Shown: positions 61,019 through 64,000 of the stretch, piece by piece
Layout of the letters: every line of letters starts with the position of its first letter
Position numbering within the stretch: position 1 is the stretch's first letter
NCBI GenBank assembly: GCA_037045045.1
Contig: JBAOHL010000007.1
Location: forward strand, 1-64,000
Length of the DNA stretch: 64,000 nt
Source of the DNA: Phosphoribacter sp037045045
Lineage (GTDB): Bacteria; Actinomycetota; Actinomycetes; Actinomycetales; Dermatophilaceae
Direction: 5' to 3'
Translations under genes and position numbers: made by a program
The notes under the pieces: generated by a model
Databases searched by the model: none
Told to the model about the DNA's origin: nothing
Seen by the model: the letters and a program-made list of their open reading frames with translations, nothing else

Positions 61019-62425
61019 CTATATAGGTGCCTGATCTGACGGCAGCGCAACGCAGGTAGTCGATGCTGCCAGCCGCCACCGACACACTTGTCCGGGGTCG
61101 CGTTCGGCAGCTTCCAGGAGGAGCCAATGCTTGGAAGTTCGTGACACGTGCCGCCACTGCTCGGCGGTGAGAATCAGCAGCACGTCGTCGCCTCGAGATC
61201 GCGCCGCCAGTTGTTCGTCCGCCTCTGCACCGTCCGCGGTCTCGGCCGCGACCTCGTTGTCACTCACCACTACGAGCCCGAGAAGTGCTCGAACCCCCCG
61301 TGACCAAGTCATCTGGCGTCGCCCGTGCGACACCTGCTCCCACTCGTTCCAGAGCTCCACATCGTCGAGGAGGCCGCCGGTCCTGATGTCGTGGAGGATC
61401 CCCATCGGGGTGCGGTTGCCTCGCCGCCCCTTCTTCGATGCTCCGCGCGCCAACTCGTCGGCAGCGTCCCAGCCGTTCTTCACGAAGTAGCGGTTGATGC
61501 TGCTCCCCGCCTCGTCGAGGCTGACCGGGCGCATGTCCTGAGCGTTCTCGGCCGCGAAGTAGCCAGCGCGGCCCACGACCCGCTGCCATGCCCGCACGAT
61601 CGGGCCGCGTGACGCCATGGCGGCGAAGTGGGCCTCGAACTGAGCGTCTCCGCCCACACCTTGCCAGCGCACCGACTTGGAGGGATCGAGGAAGACGAGC
61701 ACATGCAGGTGGACGTGCCAACCGGCGGCGCCGTGCGTCACCTCGACGACGCGCAGCGTGCCAACGACCCCGGCAGCCTCCTTGAAGTTGAGCCATGGCT
61801 TGCCACCAACGAGCCGACGCCACGACCCCGCCGCGCCGTCCCACAGGTCGTCGAGCGCGTCGTCTCGACTGTGCTGCATCGTTAGCGTCAGCAGGGCCAC
61901 TGCGCCTCCTTGGCGACGCCACTCGTCCAATCCTTCGCGCAGTTCTTCGGCTCGGTGCTCGGCGATGACGGCCGAGCACCTGGGGCACGCCCACACGGAG
62001 CCGCAGGAGACGACCCCGCGCCATCCAGCGATGCGCACCCCGGGCTCGCCGTCGGACAACACGAGGGCGACCCCCGCCGCGTCGTGAGGAGCCATCCCAC
62101 AAGCCCGAACGCGGTCCAGGGTCGTGATGGAGCGCAGCGCCCGTCGCGCTTTGAAGCGGGACCGCCGACGAGCGTTCCGAAGCGTCAGGGGGGCACTGTT
62201 CGCATAAGTATCAAGAAGGCCGACGGCTTCGCCGTCGGGGCCGAGCCAGGCTTCGGGGCCGAGCACTCCGTCTGCGCGCGGCGCTGGCGCGCCGTGCTCG
62301 ACTCCGGCATCGTCCCCGGCCCGACTCGGACCGTGAGACGTGGTGGCCGGCGAGCTGCTTCCGTGGACGGCCGACGACGCGGCACCATCGAAGTGCGCAC
62401 GCGTCGCGTGGGAGGTCTTGCTCAT
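61019..62425 (-). CDS. rep: Rolling-circle replication initiator (HUH Rep, RepSA/pIJ101-like)
   Basis: This 468-residue Rep has a cysteine cluster SCGSVWACPRCSAVIAEHR near residues 140-157, motif 2 HUH in AGWHVHLHVLVFL (His237/239/241), and a motif 3 candidate Tyr in SSINRYFVKNGWD near residue 320. It nicks the double-strand origin to start rolling-circle replication after excision. The first 60 residues are low complexity. GAGGAGGAACG precedes the ATG. A large upstream inverted-repeat cluster is a likely origin. Confidence 0.88.
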   Translation of the reverse strand: MSKTSHATRAHFDGAASSAVHGSSSPATTSHGPSRAGDDAGVEHGAPAPRADGVLGPEAWLGPDGEAVGLLDTYANSAPLTLRNARRRSRFKARRALRSITTLDRVRACGMAPHDAAGVALVLSDGEPGVRIAGWRGVVSCGSVWACPRCSAVIAEHRAEELREGLDEWRRQGGAVALLTLTMQHSRDDALDDLWDGAAGSWRRLVGGKPWLNFKEAAGVVGTLRVVEVTHGAAGWHVHLHVLVFLDPSKSVRWQGVGGDAQFEAHFAAMASRGPIVRAWQRVVGRAGYFAAENAQDMRPVSLDEAGSSINRYFVKNGWDAADELARGASKKGRRGNRTPMGILHDIRTGGLLDDVELWNEWEQVSHGRRQMTWSRGVRALLGLVVVSDNEVAAETADGAEADEQLAARSRGDDVLLILTAEQWRHVSRTSKHWLLLEAAERDPGQVCRWRLAASTTCVALPSDQAPI

Positions 62426-62443
62426 CGTTCCTCCTCTCTCGCG

Positions 62444-62471
62444 GGGCCCGTCCCGGCCAGGGGACGGGCCC
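62444..62471 (-). promoter_or_regulatory. Hairpin in the rep leader
   Basis: GGGCCCGTCCC and GGGACGGGCCC form an 11-bp stem with a six-base loop, immediately upstream of the rep ribosome site on the minus strand. It could control rep expression by attenuation or by hiding the leader, or it could terminate plus-strand transcripts. Only position supports this. Confidence 0.5.
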
Positions 62472-62508
62472 GTTCTTGTTCATGCGAGAGAGCGCGGCGG
62501 CAAAGTTG

Positions 62509-62586
62509 CTGCCGAATTGGCAGAAGTGCAGCAACCTGTTGCACTTCGTCCACGACGCAGTTGGGCCACAACTTGCGGCCCAACTG
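62509..62586. other. Candidate replication origin: three consecutive inverted repeats upstream of rep
   Basis: Three dyads follow each other. CTGCC/GGCAG lies at 62509-62523, GAAGTGCA/TGCACTTC at 62523-62547, and CAGTTGGGCC/GGCCCAACTG at 62558-62586, the last a perfect 10-bp stem. The stretch is more AT-rich than flanking DNA. Rolling-circle origins have such structured sites beside rep, but a promoter or a transfer locus is equally possible. Confidence 0.5.
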
Positions 62587-62593
62587 TAGGGAC

Positions 62594-62620
62594 GAGTCCG
62601 AGTCCGTACGGAGTCCGTAC
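62594..62620 (+). repeat. Right arm-type direct repeats (attR side)
   Basis: GAGTCCG (62594-62600), GAGTCCGTAC (62600-62609) and GAGTCCGTAC (62611-62620) lie about 100 bases inside the right core. They match the repeats near the left end in sequence and orientation, the expected pattern for integrase arm sites. Confidence 0.6.
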
Positions 62621-62713
62621 GCCGCTCGGGTCAGCAGATCCGACCGGCCATCGTAACGACGCCTCGCAGCGTCAAGGACGGCTCATCCGGCAGCCGCGAG
62701 GCCGCCGCAGACC

Positions 62714-62759
62714 CTCGTAATGAATAGGTCATCGGTTCGATTCCGATAGGCGGCTCAGA
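62714..62759 (+). other. attR: duplicated 3' half of tRNA-Thr with a different T-arm
   Basis: The core CTCGTAATGAATAGGTC (62714-62730) equals the tRNA at 52598-52614. The T arm then reads ATCGG-TTCGATT-CCGAT instead of TGGGG-TTCGATT-CCCCA, a fully compensated change, and the acceptor strand AGGCGGC with TCAGA is identical. So the two halves derive from tRNA-Thr genes of different lineages, and recombination occurred in the anticodon-loop core. Confidence 0.85.
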
Positions 62760-62762
62760 ATG

Positions 62763-62786
62763 CGCCCCTCACCCTGGTGGGGGGCG
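62763..62786 (+). terminator. Terminator beside attR
   Basis: CGCCCCTCACC pairs with GGTGGGGGGCG (one G-T pair) and is followed by TTTC. It corresponds in place to the terminator after the intact tRNA. Between 62787 and 63056 no gene is apparent; a perfect GACACAGCTGTGTC palindrome lies at 62858-62871 and a TGCCCCTAAAGGGCA hairpin near 63025. Confidence 0.65.
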
Positions 62787-63056
62787 TTTCTGCTCTGTTT
62801 CAGAGCATACGTCGGTGGGCGTGACGCCCCTGGGCCTACAGGGAGCGAGCGGCGCGAGACACAGCTGTGTCGCGGACTACGCCCGCACAGCCGCAAACGC
62901 CGACACCACCGATCATCGTCGACAACCCGGCGGACCAGCTCCGCGCGGTCAGGTTCAAGCCGTTGCCCGGTGGCTTCACTCGAGACCGCCGGGCTCAGGC
63001 CCCGGCTGACACCTGGATGGTGATGTGCCCCTAAAGGGCACGTACACCCTGAAGGA

Positions 63057-63299
63057 CTAGGGCAACAGGTCGAGGTACTTGCGCCGGGCAGGCATGGCGT
63101 GGATGAGGGTCTCGTCGCCGGCTTCGGACACGAGGACCACAGTTCGAGCAGGCGAGCGTGGTGGTCGATATCCGAGACGTAGCTCCCGCCGCGGGTCCTC
63201 GTCGTCACTCAGGGGTTCGACCCAGAGGGACCACTCCGAAGCCTGGAGTGCGTCTTCCGCCGAGATCCCGTGCTTCAGCGCACTTGGATGCACCTTCAC
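63057..63299 (-). CDS. BrnT-like toxin
   Basis: This 80-residue protein has the C-terminal DETLIHAMPARRKYLDLL motif typical of BrnT/DUF4258-family RNase toxins (usual form HAM-x-AR-x-KY). The N-terminus HPSALKHGISAEDAL is also of that kind. It follows an RHH antitoxin gene, overlapping it by four bases. BrnT toxins are normally paired with BrnA antitoxins of the RHH or HTH type, which fits. The order (antitoxin first) is reversed relative to classical brnTA. Confidence 0.6.
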   Translation of the reverse strand: MKVHPSALKHGISAEDALQASEWSLWVEPLSDDEDPRRELRLGYRPPRSPARTVVLVSEAGDETLIHAMPARRKYLDLLP

Positions 63300-63529
63300 G
63301 CGGCGAAGTGCGCCAGGGCCGCCCGGATCGCTTCGGATCGGCTCATGTCGTGCCGACTGGCTGCCGCGTCAAGGGCCGCGAGCTCTTCGGAGGTCAGCCG
63401 GACGGCGACGACCTGCATCGGCTCGGCGCCGCGCCCGGGCCGGCCTCGACCACGTCGCTTCAACTCCTCGACGTCGTAGCCTGCCTCGGCCTCGCGGGCC
63501 CAGTGCTGGATCTGCTCCTCGCTCACCAC
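63296..63529 (-). CDS. Ribbon-helix-helix (CopG-like) antitoxin
   Basis: This 77-residue protein has a C-terminal ribbon-helix-helix: MQVVAVRLTSEELAALDAAASRHDMSRSEAIRAALAHFAA, with a strand followed by two helices. The basic GRGRPGRG linker precedes it. It would bind its own promoter and neutralise the downstream toxin. It begins the two-gene operon; an AT-rich dyad lies just upstream. Confidence 0.8.
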   Translation of the reverse strand: MVSEEQIQHWAREAEAGYDVEELKRRGRGRPGRGAEPMQVVAVRLTSEELAALDAAASRHDMSRSEAIRAALAHFAA

Positions 63530-63538
63530 GGAGATAGC

Positions 63539-63553
63539 GTATTACGAAAATAC
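63539..63553. promoter_or_regulatory. AT-rich dyad before the toxin-antitoxin operon
   Basis: GTATTACGAAAATAC is an imperfect palindrome, 10 bases before the antitoxin start, in the only AT-rich stretch of the region. It is a probable operator or -10 region for autoregulation. Confidence 0.5.
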
Positions 63554-63836
63554 CCTTGGCGCGAGGTACAGCCGGGGCCGATCGCCAGCGTCCCGGCCTT
63601 CATGCTCGTGTCCAGGACGGGCTGACCACCGATCGCTGTGCGAGCCGTCGCGGACCCGGGAAACGTCGGCACCCGCCGCCTCGACGCGCGAACGGCGGCG
63701 AGCCCGGCCGCCGGTCGCTGAAGTCGGTCGTGGCGCCGGCGGCGACCAGCGAGTTCTGGTCGGCGAGATGCGTGTACGGGGCGCTGCCCGAGACGTCGCC
63801 TTGCGCGGTTCCCCACTGGGCGCCACAATTGTGGCC
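63554..63836. other. Gap with no supported gene
   Basis: I see no convincing coding signal here. Open frames on both strands are GC-driven and lack ribosome sites. It ends with the palindrome CCACAATTGTGG (63823-63834), three bases before the Phd antitoxin start, a likely autoregulatory operator. Confidence 0.45.
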
Positions 63837-64000
63837 GTGAGCACTGCGCCGCTGCGCGAGGTCCGCGACCACTTCAGCGATGTCGTCGACCGGGTCGAGC
63901 GGGAACATGACCGAGTAATCGTCACCCGAAATGGTCGTGCCGCCGCCGTGATCATCAGCCCGGAGGATCTGGCGGAGCTCGAGGAAACCCTCGCGGTCCT
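63837..64000 (+). CDS. Phd/YefM-family antitoxin (3' truncated by window end)
   Basis: The first 54 residues read STAPLREVRDHFSDVVDRVE, then RVIVTRNGRAAAVIISPEDLAELEETLAV. This is the Phd/YefM antitoxin fold with the LREVRDHFSD and VTRNGRAAAVIIS signatures. A RelE- or Doc-type toxin would be expected next but is outside the window. GTG 63837 is used; GTG 63831 is an alternative inside the palindrome. Confidence 0.88.
   Translation, partial: MSTAPLREVRDHFSDVVDRVEREHDRVIVTRNGRAAAVIISPEDLAELEETLAV

Larger units (their letters stand above)
52598..62730. mobile_element. Integrative (conjugative) element of the AICE/pSAM2 type in tRNA-Thr
   Basis: The element lies between a 17-bp core (CTCGTAATGAATAGGTC) in tRNA-Thr at 52598-52614 and its copy at 62714-62730. 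It carries a tyrosine recombinase and excisionase, an FtsK-like translocase for double-stranded DNA transfer, a HUH rolling-circle Rep, and cargo. The int lies next to attL, as in pSAM2. Rep is separated from int-xis by about 7 kb and sits next to attR, unlike the usual int-xis-rep order. An IS256-family insertion and a lower-GC two-gene cargo are nested inside. Whether it still transfers is unknown, but int, xis, tra and rep are all intact. Confidence 0.88.

Noticed and set aside
62858..62871. GACACAGCTGTGTC palindrome as an operator
   Set aside because: It is perfect, but no gene starts nearby on either strand, so no function can be supported.
62729..63208. 159-codon minus-strand ORF over attR and its flank
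   Set aside because: It spans the tRNA remnant, has no recognisable domain and overlaps the BrnT-like gene.

Overview
The window is high-GC DNA with compact, often 4-base-overlapping operons, GTG/TTG starts and an actinobacterial gene content (DUF3349, MT0933-like antitoxin, Rv3654c-like TadE, K+-independent proton pyrophosphatase, topA-tmk-holB neighbourhood). It most resembles a chromosome of a Micrococcales actinomycete, perhaps Intrasporangiaceae/Dermatophilaceae. That placement is inferred from gene content and not from a marker gene.

Bases 1-31,000 are core chromosome. In order: a truncated pirin gene; a TetR/YhgE-like divergent pair; an FMN reductase; an acetyl-CoA synthetase gene broken by a one-base frameshift; a secreted subtilisin; trpS with a candidate attenuating leader; a phosphate transporter; and a large acetate-uptake block. 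That block holds two SSS symporters, a DUF485 partner and a LytS/LytTR two-component pair. A Tad/Flp pilus locus follows (tadZ-A-B-C, then pilin and TadE-like genes), interrupted by a convergent CoA-disulfide reductase/rhodanese gene with a CsoR/CstR-type operator. Next come an Lhr-like helicase, a STAS protein and hppA.

Bases 31,000-52,500 hold a methyltransferase, a two-gene ABC exporter, a ring-cleaving dioxygenase, a beta-helix protein, topA, a serine hydrolase, a NarL-type two-component system behind a repeat-rich secreted protein, a TipA-like MerR regulator, then tmk-holB and a secreted peptidase. Between the MerR gene and tmk lies a 1.26-kb gene-free block made of three repeat families.

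Bases 52,598-62,730 are a 10.1-kb integrative element of the actinomycete (AICE, pSAM2-like) type, inserted in the 3' half of tRNA-Thr(CGT). It carries int, xis, an FtsK-like DNA transfer gene, a rolling-circle-type rep, paired arm repeats and a duplicated tRNA 3' end. Its centre holds a GIY-YIG-like gene cut in frame by an IS256-family element with a 9-bp target duplication. Beside it is a lower-GC, translationally coupled two-gene cargo: a DUF4365 nuclease-fold protein and an unknown 403-aa partner. This pair is the best candidate for an undescribed, possibly defensive, system. Past the right junction are an RHH/BrnT-like toxin-antitoxin pair and a truncated Phd antitoxin.

A genome-scale signal cuts across all of this. 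The octamer GTATGCCG occurs about 57 times by eye on the two strands, evenly split by strand, about once per kilobase, in genes and gaps alike. It is sparse in the integrative element. This resembles the density of known DNA uptake sequences or other highly iterated oligomers.
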